NCBI RefSeq assembly: GCF_001984055.1
Contig: NZ_LYVO01000046.1
Coordinates: forward strand, 1 to 52,297
DNA from: Variovorax sp. KK3
GTDB taxonomy: Bacteria > Pseudomonadota > Gammaproteobacteria > Burkholderiales > Burkholderiaceae_C
DNA: 52,297 nt
Direction: 5' to 3'
Shown here: positions 16,912-25,590 of the stretch, piece by piece
Position numbering within the stretch: position 1 is the stretch's first letter
How the letters are laid out: each line of letters opens with the position of its first letter
Made by a program: the position numbers and the translations under genes
The notes under the pieces: model-generated
Told to the model about the DNA's origin: nothing
Seen by the model: only the letters and a program-made list of their open reading frames with translations
Database searches by the model: none

Positions 16912-16956
16912 AGCCGTCGGGCCTGCACCTTTCCGCTTTCCGAACCTGAACACACG

Positions 16957-17217
16957 ATGCAAGCCGTCAAGATGTACACCACCGCCGTCTGCCCCTACTG
17001 CATTCGTGCGAAGCAGATCCTCAAGTCCAAGGGGGTCGAGCAGATCGAGGAAATCCGCGTGGACATGGACCCGCAGGCGCGCACCACGATGATGAACATC
17101 ACCCAACGGCGCACCGTCCCGCAGATCTTCATCGGCGACACGCATGTCGGCGGCTGCGACGAACTGATCGCGCTCGACGGCCGCGGCGGCCTCGTGCCGC
17201 TGCTTCAGGGCGCGTGA
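16957..17217 (+). CDS. grxC: Glutaredoxin 3
   Basis: The 86-residue protein is a classic dithiol glutaredoxin: the active site CPYC at 12-15, the glutathione-binding TVPQIFIGDTHVGGCDEL with its cis-proline, and a normal length. It reduces protein disulfides and mixed disulfides with glutathione in the cytoplasm. It lies 45 bases after the rhodanese gene on the same strand and is followed at once by a strong intrinsic terminator. Confidence 0.95.
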   Translation: MQAVKMYTTAVCPYCIRAKQILKSKGVEQIEEIRVDMDPQARTTMMNITQRRTVPQIFIGDTHVGGCDELIALDGRGGLVPLLQGA

Positions 17218-17223
17218 TCCGGC

Positions 17224-17244
17224 GGGGCGATAATCGCCCCTTTT
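17224..17244 (+). terminator. Intrinsic terminator after grxC
   Basis: GGGGCGA (17224-17230), loop TAA, TCGCCCC (17234-17240) and then TTTT form a textbook Rho-independent terminator seven bases after the grxC stop. It should end the rhodanese-grxC transcript ahead of secB. Confidence 0.85.
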
Positions 17245-17280
17245 CCGGTTTCCGTTCCCGGTTTCCACCGAACGATCCAG

Positions 17281-17322
17281 CCCGCCGTCGGGACCTTTAC
17301 GCTCCCCGGCGGGCCTTGTTTT
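17281..17322 (+). terminator. Second hairpin with T-rich tail just upstream of secB
   Basis: CCCGCCG at 17281-17287 pairs perfectly with CGGCGGG at 17307-17313 across a 19-base loop, followed by CCTTGTTTTG. It ends only about 20 bases before the secB start, so there is hardly room for a promoter after it. It may back up the first terminator or act as an attenuator in the secB leader. Confidence 0.5.
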
Positions 17323-17341
17323 GACCCTCGAAAGATCATCC

Positions 17342-17806
17342 ATGGCCGACCAGCAAGCCCAAGACCCCGTGTTCCAGATCCAGCGCGTCTACCTGAAAGA
17401 CCTGTCGCTCGAGCAGCCGAACTCGCCGGGCATCCTGCTGGAGCAGGAACAGCCTACCGTCGACATCCAGCTCGGCGTCGACGCCCAGCCCGTGGCCGAC
17501 GGCATCTTCGAGATCACGGTGTCGGCCACCGTGCAGACCAAGATCCAGGACCGTACCGTGTTCCTGGTCGAGGCCAAGCAGGCCGGCATCTTCGAGATCC
17601 GCAACCTGCCCGAAGACCAGATGGGCCCGATCCTCGGCATCGCCTGCCCGCAGATCGTGTACCCCTACCTGCGCGGCAACGTCGCCGACGTGATCCAGCG
17701 CGGCGGCTTCCCGCCCGTGCACCTGGCCGAAATCAACTTCCAGGCCATGTTCGAGCAGCAGCAGGCCCAGGCGGCCGGCCAAGCCTCTCCCATCATCACC
17801 CAGTAA
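17342..17806 (+). CDS. secB: Protein-export chaperone SecB
   Basis: The 154-residue cytosolic chaperone keeps preproteins unfolded and hands them to SecA. Family features include FQIQRVYLKDLSLEQPNSP near the N-terminus, a Val/Thr-rich core sheet, and CPQIVYPYLRGNVADVIQRGG with the conserved region near residue 105, followed by a Gln-rich tail. The ATG at 17342 gives the usual start; a TTG seven codons upstream is unlikely. gpsA follows after 30 bases, the widespread secB-gpsA pairing. Confidence 0.96.
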   Translation: MADQQAQDPVFQIQRVYLKDLSLEQPNSPGILLEQEQPTVDIQLGVDAQPVADGIFEITVSATVQTKIQDRTVFLVEAKQAGIFEIRNLPEDQMGPILGIACPQIVYPYLRGNVADVIQRGGFPPVHLAEINFQAMFEQQQAQAAGQASPIITQ

Positions 17807-17836
17807 CCAGCACCGCGCATCGCGCAACGGCAGACG

Positions 17837-18832
17837 ATGAAGATCTGCGTGCTCGGGGCCGGCGCCTGGGGAACGGCGCTGGCGATCAATGCGGCGGGTC
17901 GGCACGATGTCAGCCTCTGGGCGCGTGACACGGCCCTCGCCCAGCAAATTGCGCTGACCGGCGTCAACGACCGGTATCTGCCGGGCATGCCGGTGCCGGC
18001 GTCGATCCTGCTGCGATCCGGGCCGGTGTCGACGGCCGCGGGCGGCGCCAACCTGGTGATCATCGCCACGCCCATGGCGGCGTTGCGCGAGATGCTCGAA
18101 GAAGTGCGGGGCGCTTCCTATCCCGTGGCATGGCTCTGCAAGGGCATCGAGCCTGCGCGGCCCGGTGACAGCGGGCTGCTGGCCCACGAGATCCAGGCGC
18201 GCGTGGCACCCACCCTCGTCGCAGGCGCCCTCAGCGGTCCCAGCTTTGCGCAGGAGGTCGCGCAGGGCCAACCCACGGCGCTGGTCGCCGCAAGCGCCGA
18301 CGCCGGCCTGCGCGACGCCCTGGTCGAGGCCTTCCACGGCCCCAGCCTGCGCGTCTATGCCAACGACGACATCGTCGGCGTCGAGGTGGGCGGTGCCGTC
18401 AAGAACGTGCTTGCCATCGCCACCGGCCTGGCCGATGGCCTGGCCCTCGGCCTGAACGCACGCGCTGCCCTCGTCACGCGCGGGCTGGCCGAGATGACGC
18501 GCCTGGGCGTCGCCCTCGGTGCGCGGCCCGAAACCTTCATGGGCCTGTCGGGCTTGGGCGACCTGGTGCTGACCGCCACCGGCGACCTGTCGCGCAACCG
18601 CAAGGTAGGCCTGCTGCTCGCCCAGGGCCAGACACTGGAGCAGGCGGTGGCCTCGCTGGGCCACGTCGCCGAAGGCGTCTATTGCGCGCGTGCCGTCGTG
18701 CAGCGCGCGGTCGCCCTCGGCGTGCAAATGCCCATTGCCGAAGGCGTGCTGGCCTTGCTCGACGGCCGCCTCAAGCCTGCCGCGGCAGTGGCCGAGCTGA
18801 TGGCGCGCGAGCCAGGCGTCGAACGCCATTGA
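17837..18832 (+). CDS. gpsA: NAD(P)-dependent glycerol-3-phosphate dehydrogenase
   Basis: The 331-residue enzyme reduces dihydroxyacetone phosphate to sn-glycerol 3-phosphate for phospholipid synthesis. The N-terminal dinucleotide-binding loop VLGAGAWGTALA, the CKGIE motif, the central GPSFAQEVA, and VGGAVKNVLAIATG with the catalytic Lys are all present, as is LSGLGDLVLTATGDLSRNR. The length is normal. It follows secB and precedes nadC by 44 bases on the same strand. Confidence 0.95.
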   Translation: MKICVLGAGAWGTALAINAAGRHDVSLWARDTALAQQIALTGVNDRYLPGMPVPASILLRSGPVSTAAGGANLVIIATPMAALREMLEEVRGASYPVAWLCKGIEPARPGDSGLLAHEIQARVAPTLVAGALSGPSFAQEVAQGQPTALVAASADAGLRDALVEAFHGPSLRVYANDDIVGVEVGGAVKNVLAIATGLADGLALGLNARAALVTRGLAEMTRLGVALGARPETFMGLSGLGDLVLTATGDLSRNRKVGLLLAQGQTLEQAVASLGHVAEGVYCARAVVQRAVALGVQMPIAEGVLALLDGRLKPAAAVAELMAREPGVERH

Positions 18833-18876
18833 ACCCGGGGCCGCACGGCCCGCCAAGCAGACGAGACAACCCCAGA

Positions 18877-19755
18877 ATGGACAACAACTTCTTCGATTTC
18901 ACCTCGGCCCAAATGGACGAACTCGCCGTGTCCGATGCCCGGCGCGCCCTGCGCGAAGACGCAGGCGATGGCGACCTCACCGCCGCGCTCGTGCCCGCCG
19001 GCCGCCGCGCCGCCGCCCGCGTGGTGGCGCGCGAGCAAGCCATGCTGTGCGGTGCGCCCTGGGTCGAGGCGGTGGTGCGGCAGCTGGATCCCCAGGCCGC
19101 CTTCACCTGGCACGGCATGGAAGGCTTGCCGTTCAGCGCCGGCCAGGTGCTGTTCGAGATCAAGGGCGACGCAAGGGCACTGCTCACGGCCGAGCGCACC
19201 GCGCTCAACTTCCTGCAACTGCTCAGCGGTGTCGCCACCAAGACCGCGCGCTACGTCGCCATCGTTCGCGGCACGCGTGCTGCCATCGTCGACACCCGCA
19301 AGACGCTGCCGGGCCTGCGCCTGGCGCAGAAGTACGCGGTGCGCGTCGGCGGTGGCGTCAACCACCGCATCGGCCTCTACGACGCGATCCTGATCAAGGA
19401 GAACCACATCGTTGCGGCCGGCGGCGTCCGTGCCGCCCTGCAGGCCGCCGAGCGCGCGGCATCGAAGGCGAGGTTCGTCGAGATCGAGGTCGAAACCCTG
19501 GCGCAGCTCGACGAGGCGCTGTCCCATGGCGCCCGCATGGTGCTGCTGGACAACATGGACTTGCCGACCCTGCGCGAGGCCGTGCGCATCAACGACGGCC
19601 TGGGCGACAAGCGCGCCATCCTCGAGGTCTCCGGCGGCGTCACGCTCGACGGCCTGCGCGCGCTGGCCGACACCGGAGTCGACCGCATCTCGATCGGTGC
19701 GCTGACCAAGGACGTCCAGGCCGTCGATTACTCGATGCGCTTCCAGGAAAGCTGA
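18877..19755 (+). CDS. nadC: Nicotinate-nucleotide pyrophosphorylase (quinolinate phosphoribosyltransferase)
   Basis: The 292-residue enzyme joins quinolinate and phosphoribosyl pyrophosphate to give nicotinate mononucleotide in NAD synthesis. Motifs seen are REDAGDGDLTAALV near the N-terminus, RTALNFLQLLSGVAT, DTRKTLPGLR with the substrate-binding Arg, GGGVNHRIGLYD, and EVSGGVTLDGLRALADTGVDRISIG at the C-terminus (quoted as separate runs; key Glu and Gly residues). The ATG at 18877 gives a normal length. nadA follows 11 bases later, so the two last steps to NaMN are encoded together. Confidence 0.95.
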   Translation: MDNNFFDFTSAQMDELAVSDARRALREDAGDGDLTAALVPAGRRAAARVVAREQAMLCGAPWVEAVVRQLDPQAAFTWHGMEGLPFSAGQVLFEIKGDARALLTAERTALNFLQLLSGVATKTARYVAIVRGTRAAIVDTRKTLPGLRLAQKYAVRVGGGVNHRIGLYDAILIKENHIVAAGGVRAALQAAERAASKARFVEIEVETLAQLDEALSHGARMVLLDNMDLPTLREAVRINDGLGDKRAILEVSGGVTLDGLRALADTGVDRISIGALTKDVQAVDYSMRFQES

Positions 19756-19766
19756 AGGACGCCGAC

Positions 19767-20891
19767 ATGACATCCGCCTTGATCAGCGTCGACTACGAGC
19801 AGCCCGTGCTGCCGCCGGATGCCGGCAGCGTGTGCGACACCCGTCATGCCTGGGCCCGCGTGCCCGCCGAGCCTTCCGCGGCCGAACGCGAGGCGCTCAA
19901 GCAGCGCATCCGCCGCCTGCTGCGCGAGCGCGATGCGGTGATGGTGTCGCACTACTACGTGCATCCCGACCTGCAGGACCTCGCCGAGGAAACCGGCGGC
20001 CTCGTCAGCGATTCGCTCGAGATGGCACGCTTCGGCCGCGACCATCCGGCCCGCACGCTGGTGGTGTCGGGCGTGCGCTTCATGGGCGAGACCGCCAAGA
20101 TCCTCTCGCCCGACAAGCGCGTGCTGATGCCCGACCCGGATGCCACCTGCTCGCTCGACCTCGGCTGCCCGGCCGACGAGTTCACCGCCTTCTGCGACCA
20201 GCATCCCGACCGAACCGTGGTGGTCTATGCCAACACCAGCGCCGCGGTCAAGGCGCGTGCCGACTGGCTGGTCACGTCCAGCTGCGCGCTCGACGTGGTG
20301 CGCGCGCTCAAGGCGCAGGGGCGCAAGATCCTGTGGGCGCCCGACCGCCACCTGGGCGACTACATCCGGCGCGAGACCGGCGCCGACATGCTGAGCTGGG
20401 AGGGGGCCTGCATCGTGCACGACGAGTTCAAGTCGCTCGAGCTCGAACTGCTGATCGAGGCCCATCCCGGTGCGAAGGTGCTGGTGCATCCCGAGTCGCC
20501 CGCGTCCGTCATCGCACTGGCGGACGCAGTGGGCTCCACCTCCGGCATCCTCGCGGCAGCCGCACGCATGGATGCGCGCGAGTTCATCGTGGCCACCGAC
20601 ACCGGCCTGCTGCACAAGCTGCGCACGCTGAATCCGGGCAAGACCTTCATCGAAGCGCCCACCGCCGGCAACGGCGCCACCTGCAAGAGCTGTGCGCATT
20701 GCCCCTGGATGGCGATGAACGGGCTGGCCGGTCTCGCGCACGCGCTCGAAACCGGCGTTGGCGAGGTCTACGTCGATCCCGCGCTGGGCCTGCGCGCCCG
20801 CCTGCCGATCGACCGCATGCTCGACTTCACGGCGGGGCTTAGAAAGGGCCTGCCGGCCGGCAGCCTCGTGGCCGGCATCGGCGCGGCCTGA
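19767..20891 (+). CDS. nadA: Quinolinate synthase A
   Basis: The 374-residue enzyme condenses iminoaspartate with dihydroxyacetone phosphate to make quinolinate, using an oxygen-sensitive [4Fe-4S] cluster. Relevant Cys-containing runs are CSLDLGCPADEF, VTSSCALDVV and the C-terminal CKSCAHCPWMAMN, alongside SHYYVHPDLQDLAEE and TGLLHKLRTLNPGK. GAAGGACG precedes the ATG. Its iminoaspartate comes from NadB, whose gene is 5 kb away on the other strand. The stop overlaps the start of the next gene (TGATG), coupling it to the aminodeoxychorismate synthase gene. Confidence 0.96.
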   Translation: MTSALISVDYEQPVLPPDAGSVCDTRHAWARVPAEPSAAEREALKQRIRRLLRERDAVMVSHYYVHPDLQDLAEETGGLVSDSLEMARFGRDHPARTLVVSGVRFMGETAKILSPDKRVLMPDPDATCSLDLGCPADEFTAFCDQHPDRTVVVYANTSAAVKARADWLVTSSCALDVVRALKAQGRKILWAPDRHLGDYIRRETGADMLSWEGACIVHDEFKSLELELLIEAHPGAKVLVHPESPASVIALADAVGSTSGILAAAARMDAREFIVATDTGLLHKLRTLNPGKTFIEAPTAGNGATCKSCAHCPWMAMNGLAGLAHALETGVGEVYVDPALGLRARLPIDRMLDFTAGLRKGLPAGSLVAGIGAA

Positions 20892-22684
20892 TGACCGCGC
20901 TCTCGGCACTCATCGATTTTTCTTGCCCCGCCGATCCGGGTGGCCCGCGCCTGCGGCATGCCTTCGGCGCACCCCGCGAGACCCTGGTGGCGCACACGCC
21001 GGCGCAGGTGCGGCCGCTGCTGGATGCGGTAGAGCGCCATGCGCAGCAGGGGCGCTGGTGCGTGGGCTACCTGCGCTACGAAGCGGCGTCGGCCTTCGAT
21101 CCCGCGCTCGCGGTGCACGACGCAGAAACCGCAGGCCGGCCGCTCGCCTGGTTCAGCGTGCATGACGAGGCGCAGCCCTGGCCAGACGACGCGGTCAAGC
21201 CCGAGCCCGAGTCCGAGCCCACGGTGCATTGGCACGAGAGCATCCCGCGCGCATCCTTCGATCACGCCTTGCAGCGCGCCCACAGCGCCATCGCAGAAGG
21301 CGAGCTCTACCAGGTCAACTACACGGCCCTGCTGCGCGGCGAGCTGCGCGACGCGACCGATGCGGATGCCGCGTCGCAGGGAAGGGCGCTCTTTGCCGCG
21401 CTCAAACGCGCGCAGCCGGGCGGCTACGCAGCCTGGATCGACACCGGCGACGAACAGCTCTTGTCGGTGTCGCCCGAACTGTTCTTCGATTGGACCGAGG
21501 GCCGCCTGCTGGCGCGCCCCATGAAAGGCACCGCCCCGCGCGGTGCCACCGCCAAGGAAGACGCAACCGCCGCCGCCCGCCTGCGTGCGTCGGCCAAGGA
21601 GCGCGCCGAGAACGTCATGGTCGTCGACCTGCTGCGCAACGACATGTCGCGCGTTGCGCTGCCGAACTCGGTGTGCGTGCCGCGGCTGTTCCACGTCGAG
21701 GCCTTGCCCACCGTGTGGCAGATGACCTCCGACGTCCAGGCGCACACGCGCCCGGGCTGCACGCTGGCCGATGTCTTCGCGGCGCTTTTTCCGTGCGGCT
21801 CGGTGACGGGGGCTCCCAAGGTCAGCGCCATGCGCCTGATCCGTGCGCTGGAGCCCGAAGCGCGCGGCATCTACTGTGGCGCGGTCGGCGTGGTTCGCCC
21901 GGGTGGCGCGGCCACCTTCAACGTGCCGATCCGCACCGTCACCTTGCAAGGTGCCGAAGCCCGCTGCGGCATCGGCAGCGGCATCACGGCCGATGCGAAG
22001 GCCGACGACGAATGGCAGGAATGGCGCCACAAGCGCGCCTTTCTCGACCGCGCGAGCCGGCCCTTCGAGCTGCTCGAAACGCTGTCGATGAGCGAAAGCC
22101 GGTTGCGCGATGGGCCGGCGCACCTGGGACGCATGGCGGCCGCTGCGCAGCACTTCGGCTACCCGTGGCACGGCGACGCCGTGGCGCAGTCGATCCACGG
22201 TATGCGCTGTGCCCACCCGCACGGCGTCTGGCGCGTGCGCCTGTTGCTCGACGCCGCCGGCCGTATGCAGGCACGGGCCTTCGCGCAGGACGCGGCACCG
22301 CCAAGAGTTCGCCTGCAGTTGGCGGACCGGCCCTTCGAGGCTGCCGACAGCGAATTCGTGCGCTTCAAGACCACGCGTCGCGACCACTACGAGGCTTTCG
22401 CGCCCACGCGGCCGGGCTTGTTCGACACGCTGCTCTGGAACCGGCGCGGCGAGTTCACCGAGTGCACGCGCGGCAACGTCGCCTTTCGCATCGACGGCCG
22501 TTGGCTGACGCCCCCATTGCAATGCGGCTTGCTGGCCGGCATCGGCCGCATGCACTGGCTGCGAGAGGGGCGCCTGGCCGAAGGCGTGGTGCGCGTGCAG
22601 GATCTCCCCCGCGTGGAAGCACTGGCCTTCCTGAACAGCCTGCGCGGCTGGATCGAGGCGGAACTCGAAGCGACGGCGCCCTGA
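20891..22684 (+). CDS. pabB: Bifunctional aminodeoxychorismate synthase component I / aminodeoxychorismate lyase (PabB-PabC fusion)
   Basis: The 597-residue protein joins two p-aminobenzoate enzymes. Residues about 1-390 are a chorismate-binding PabB domain (GELYQVNYTALL, MKGTAPRGAT, ENVMVVDLLRNDMSRVA, FPCGSVTGAPKVSAM, YCGAVGVV, GIGSGITADA). Residues about 400-597 resemble a class IV PLP aminotransferase, PabC: a likely PLP-binding Lys in RFKTTRRDHYEAF and ECTRGNVAFRIDGRW. Together they would convert chorismate to 4-aminobenzoate, given glutamine amidotransferase PabA from elsewhere or free ammonia. This complements nudB and folE of the same folate pathway earlier in the window. The start overlaps the nadA stop; it converges with queD. 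Confidence 0.92.
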   Translation: MTALSALIDFSCPADPGGPRLRHAFGAPRETLVAHTPAQVRPLLDAVERHAQQGRWCVGYLRYEAASAFDPALAVHDAETAGRPLAWFSVHDEAQPWPDDAVKPEPESEPTVHWHESIPRASFDHALQRAHSAIAEGELYQVNYTALLRGELRDATDADAASQGRALFAALKRAQPGGYAAWIDTGDEQLLSVSPELFFDWTEGRLLARPMKGTAPRGATAKEDATAAARLRASAKERAENVMVVDLLRNDMSRVALPNSVCVPRLFHVEALPTVWQMTSDVQAHTRPGCTLADVFAALFPCGSVTGAPKVSAMRLIRALEPEARGIYCGAVGVVRPGGAATFNVPIRTVTLQGAEARCGIGSGITADAKADDEWQEWRHKRAFLDRASRPFELLETLSMSESRLRDGPAHLGRMAAAAQHFGYPWHGDAVAQSIHGMRCAHPHGVWRVRLLLDAAGRMQARAFAQDAAPPRVRLQLADRPFEAADSEFVRFKTTRRDHYEAFAPTRPGLFDTLLWNRRGEFTECTRGNVAFRIDGRWLTPPLQCGLLAGIGRMHWLREGRLAEGVVRVQDLPRVEALAFLNSLRGWIEAELEATAP

Positions 22685-22694
22685 AGCGGGGCTG

Positions 22695-23081
22695 CTACCT
22701 GGCGTCTTCCATCGCCAGCACGCAGGCATCGCCCAGCGCCTCGCGCCACACCCGCACCTGCGTGGGCGCCGGCCGCATGTCGCAGAGCGCACGGGCGATG
22801 AACAGGCACAGGTTCTCCAGCGTCGGGATGCCGAGGCCGGGCACTTCGTCGAGCAGGCGATGGTCCAGTTGCTGGCGCACGCCCTGCAGGCGCTCGCGCA
22901 GCAGGCCCAGGTCGATGACCATGCCCGTGGCCGCATCGGGTGGGCCGCTGACCGACACCTCGGCATGGTAGGTGTGACCGTGGATGCGCCGGCTTCCTTC
23001 TGTCTCGATGTCGCGTCGCAGCGTGTGCGCGGCGTCGAAGAAGAAGCGCTGGCTGAGCGTGAGTCGGGTCAAAGCTGACAT
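22695..23081 (-). CDS. queD: 6-carboxytetrahydropterin synthase
   Basis: The 128-residue enzyme converts dihydroneopterin triphosphate to 6-carboxy-5,6,7,8-tetrahydropterin, an early step to queuosine. The zinc ligands are visible as His in FFFDAAHTL and the HGHTYH pair, with the catalytic set continuing in MVIDLGLL and LDHRLLDEVPG. The C-terminal WREALGDACVL matches the family. It uses the product of FolE, so it competes with folate synthesis for the same substrate. It lies 11 bases after queE; the ATG at 23081 gives the normal length. Confidence 0.94.
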   Translation of the reverse strand: MSALTRLTLSQRFFFDAAHTLRRDIETEGSRRIHGHTYHAEVSVSGPPDAATGMVIDLGLLRERLQGVRQQLDHRLLDEVPGLGIPTLENLCLFIARALCDMRPAPTQVRVWREALGDACVLAMEDAR

Positions 23082-23092
23082 GGTGACTTCGC

Positions 23093-23731
23093 TCAGCGGA
23101 TGCCGGTCATCTTGTGCGTCTGCAGGCTCAGGCGCCAGGCGGGGCGCTGAAGGCAGACGTCGATGCACAGCGCGAGGTTGCCCTGTGCCGAAGGTCCGTC
23201 CATCGGCTGCAGGAAGCGGTGGTCGAAGCGGCCCTCGGCCTGCAGCAGGTCCAGGTCGAGCCCCGGCTGCGGCCAGACCACCTTCAATTCCTGCCCGCTG
23301 CGCTGCACCCAATCCGCGCCGGCCTTGGGGCTGATGCAGAGCCAGTCGATGCCGGCCGGCGCGGCGATGGTGCCGTTGCTTTCGATCGCGATGCGGAAGC
23401 CGCGTGCATGCAGTGCGGCCACGAGCGCGTCGTCGACCTGCAGCAGCGGTTCGCCGCCGGTGAGCACGACGAGGCGATGGCGTTCGTCGCCATTCGGCCA
23501 TTGCCGCGCGATTGCTTCGGCCAGCGCTTCGGGGCTCGCGAACCGGCCGCCCAGCGTGCCGTTTGTGCCCACGAAATCGGTGTCGCAGAAGCGGCAAACG
23601 GCGGCGTCGCGGTCGCGCTCGCGGCCGCTCCAGAGGTTGCAGCCCGCGAAGCGGCAGAACACGGCCGGCATGCCGGCTTGCGCGCCTTCGCCTTGCAGGG
23701 TGTAGAAGATTTCCTTGACGCTGTAGCTCAT
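23093..23731 (-). CDS. queE: 7-carboxy-7-deazaguanine synthase
   Basis: This 212-residue radical SAM enzyme turns 6-carboxytetrahydropterin into 7-carboxy-7-deazaguanine, the step after QueD. The cluster cysteines are Cys31, Cys46 and Cys49, a CX14CX2C pattern that differs from the usual CX3CX2C and is typical of the QueE subtype found in Burkholderia. Other signatures are YTLQGEGAQAGMPAVFCRF and LTGGEPLLQ. It starts four bases after panC on the same strand and is followed by queD, the normal functional pair. Confidence 0.94.
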   Translation of the reverse strand: MSYSVKEIFYTLQGEGAQAGMPAVFCRFAGCNLWSGRERDRDAAVCRFCDTDFVGTNGTLGGRFASPEALAEAIARQWPNGDERHRLVVLTGGEPLLQVDDALVAALHARGFRIAIESNGTIAAPAGIDWLCISPKAGADWVQRSGQELKVVWPQPGLDLDLLQAEGRFDHRFLQPMDGPSAQGNLALCIDVCLQRPAWRLSLQTHKMTGIR

Positions 23732-23735
23732 CGGG

Positions 23736-24596
23736 TCATCGGGTCATCGGTTCATCGGAAGACGGAGTCGCATCGATCTCCAGGTTGTCGATGAGCCGCG
23801 TGGTGCCCAGCCTTGCCGCGCCCAAGGCCACCAGCGCGTCGCCAGCTTCGGGCGCCTTCAGGTCGCTGCGCCGGCGCAGCACCATATAGTCGGGATGCCA
23901 GTTGCGCGCTTCCATCACGCGCATGGCGCGGGCTTCGATCGCGGCCAGGTCGCGTTCGCCTTCGCGCACCGCCTGGGCCATGGCCTGCAGCGTCTTCGAC
24001 AACTGCACCGCCTCCGCGCGCTCGGCTTCGCTGAGGTAGCCGTTGCGCGAGGACAGCGCCAGCCCGTCGCCGGCACGCCGCGTCTCCGCCCCCACGATCT
24101 CGATCGGCAGCGCGAACTGGCGAACCATGTGGCGGATGATCATCAGCTGCTGGTAGTCCTTCTTGCCGAACATCGCGAAGCGCGGCTGCACGCAGGCGAA
24201 GAGCTTCATCACCACCGTGCACACGCCGGTGAAGAAGCCGGGCCGGAAATGCCCTTCGAGGATGTCGGCCAGCGCGGGATCGGGATGCACCTTGCAGGTC
24301 TGCGGCTCCGGGTACAGGGCGTTCTCGTCCGGCGCGAACAGCACATCGCAGCCCGCCGAGCGCAGCTTCTCGCAGTCGCTGTCCCAGGTGCGCGGATAGG
24401 TGTCGAAGTCTTCGTGCGGCAGGAACTGCAGGCGGTTCACGAAGATGCTGGCCACGGTCACGTCGCCGAGCGGCCTGGCTTGTCTTACGAGGTCGAGGTG
24501 GCCTTCGTGCAGGTTGCCCATGGTGGGCACGAAGGCCGGGCGGGAAAAGCGGGCCAAGTGCTCGCGCAGTTGGGGGATGGTGCGTGCGATGTGCAT
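23736..24596 (-). CDS. panC: Pantothenate synthetase
   Basis: The 286-residue enzyme couples pantoate and beta-alanine with ATP. It has the nucleotide-binding PTMGNLHEGHLDLV (HxGH motif), ASIFVNRLQFLPHEDF, the region GKKDYQQLMIIRHMV and the KMSKS-like LALSSRNGYLS. The length is normal. It follows panB by 12 bases and precedes queE by four, in the middle of a seven-gene minus-strand run. With PanB and PanD it completes pantothenate synthesis from ketoisovalerate and aspartate except for the ketopantoate reductase step. Confidence 0.96.
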   Translation of the reverse strand: MHIARTIPQLREHLARFSRPAFVPTMGNLHEGHLDLVRQARPLGDVTVASIFVNRLQFLPHEDFDTYPRTWDSDCEKLRSAGCDVLFAPDENALYPEPQTCKVHPDPALADILEGHFRPGFFTGVCTVVMKLFACVQPRFAMFGKKDYQQLMIIRHMVRQFALPIEIVGAETRRAGDGLALSSRNGYLSEAERAEAVQLSKTLQAMAQAVREGERDLAAIEARAMRVMEARNWHPDYMVLRRRSDLKAPEAGDALVALGAARLGTTRLIDNLEIDATPSSDEPMTR

Positions 24597-24608
24597 GGGG
24601 TGGTCGTC

Positions 24609-25493
24609 CTACCAGGCGTGGAGCCGGTCGTCGGGAAAGCTGCCGTCCTTCACGGCCCGCACGTAGGCCGCCATGGCCTGGGCGATGCCGCCGGCGTCTT
24701 GCATGAAGTTGCGCACGAACTTCGGCATGCGCCCGAGGTTCATGCCCAGCATGTCGTGCAGCACCAGCACCTGGCCGGCGGTGCCGCGGCCGGCGCCGAT
24801 GCCGATGGTGGCGCAGTGCTGAAGCGCGTCGGTGAGCTCGGCCGCCAGCGTGGCCGGCACCATTTCGAGCACCAGCATCGCGGCGCCCGCGTCCTGCAGT
24901 GCCAGGGCCTGCTCGCGCAGCACAGCCGCGGCCGCCTCGCCCTTGCCCTGCACACGGTAGCCACCCAGCGCGTGCACCGTCTGCGGCGTGAGGCCGAGGT
25001 GGGCGCATACGGGAATGCCGCGTTCGACCAGGAAGCGCACGGTGTCGGTGGTCCAGCCGCCGCCTTCGAGCTTGACCATGTGGGCGCCGGCCTGCATCAG
25101 CACCGTCGCGCTTTGCAGCGCCTGCTCGCGCGATGTCTGGTAGCTGCCGAAGGGCAGGTCGGCGACGAGCCAGGCCGTGCCTTGCACGCGGTGCAGGCCG
25201 CGGAACACGCATTCGGTGTGGTGGCGCATCGTCTCCAGCGTCACGCCGACGGTGCTGTGCAGTCCCTGGCACACCATGCCGACCGAGTCGCCGACCAGGA
25301 TGCATTCGACGCCGGCCGCATCCGCCATGGCGGCGAAGGTGGCGTCGTAGGCGGTCAGCATGGTGATCTTTTCGCCGCGCGCATGCATGTCGGCCAGGCG
25401 CGGCAGGCTCAGCGGCTTGCGCTGCGAAGGCGGCGAGGCCGGCGGCAGAGTGCCGTACGGCGTGGCCGCGCCGGCAGGGGGGGTAACGGACAT
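24609..25493 (-). CDS. panB: 3-methyl-2-oxobutanoate hydroxymethyltransferase
   Basis: The 294-residue enzyme adds a hydroxymethyl group from methylenetetrahydrofolate to ketoisovalerate to give ketopantoate. Motifs include LTAYDATFAAMADAAGVE, ILVGDSVGMVCQG with a metal-binding Asp, KLEGGGW and HLGLTPQTVHALGGYRVQG. An N-terminal extension of about 25 residues, rich in Pro and Ala, precedes the core. It needs a folate cofactor, a metabolic link to the folate genes in this window. It lies between panD and panC. Confidence 0.95.
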   Translation of the reverse strand: MSVTPPAGAATPYGTLPPASPPSQRKPLSLPRLADMHARGEKITMLTAYDATFAAMADAAGVECILVGDSVGMVCQGLHSTVGVTLETMRHHTECVFRGLHRVQGTAWLVADLPFGSYQTSREQALQSATVLMQAGAHMVKLEGGGWTTDTVRFLVERGIPVCAHLGLTPQTVHALGGYRVQGKGEAAAAVLREQALALQDAGAAMLVLEMVPATLAAELTDALQHCATIGIGAGRGTAGQVLVLHDMLGMNLGRMPKFVRNFMQDAGGIAQAMAAYVRAVKDGSFPDDRLHAW

Positions 25494-25590
25494 GGTGGGG
25501 CTTTCGGCATGGCGCAGCCGATCGTCTGCGCGGATGCGAGATGAGACAACGTCGTGCGCCGCTGGCGCGGCGCCGCCGGTCGGCCTGGTG

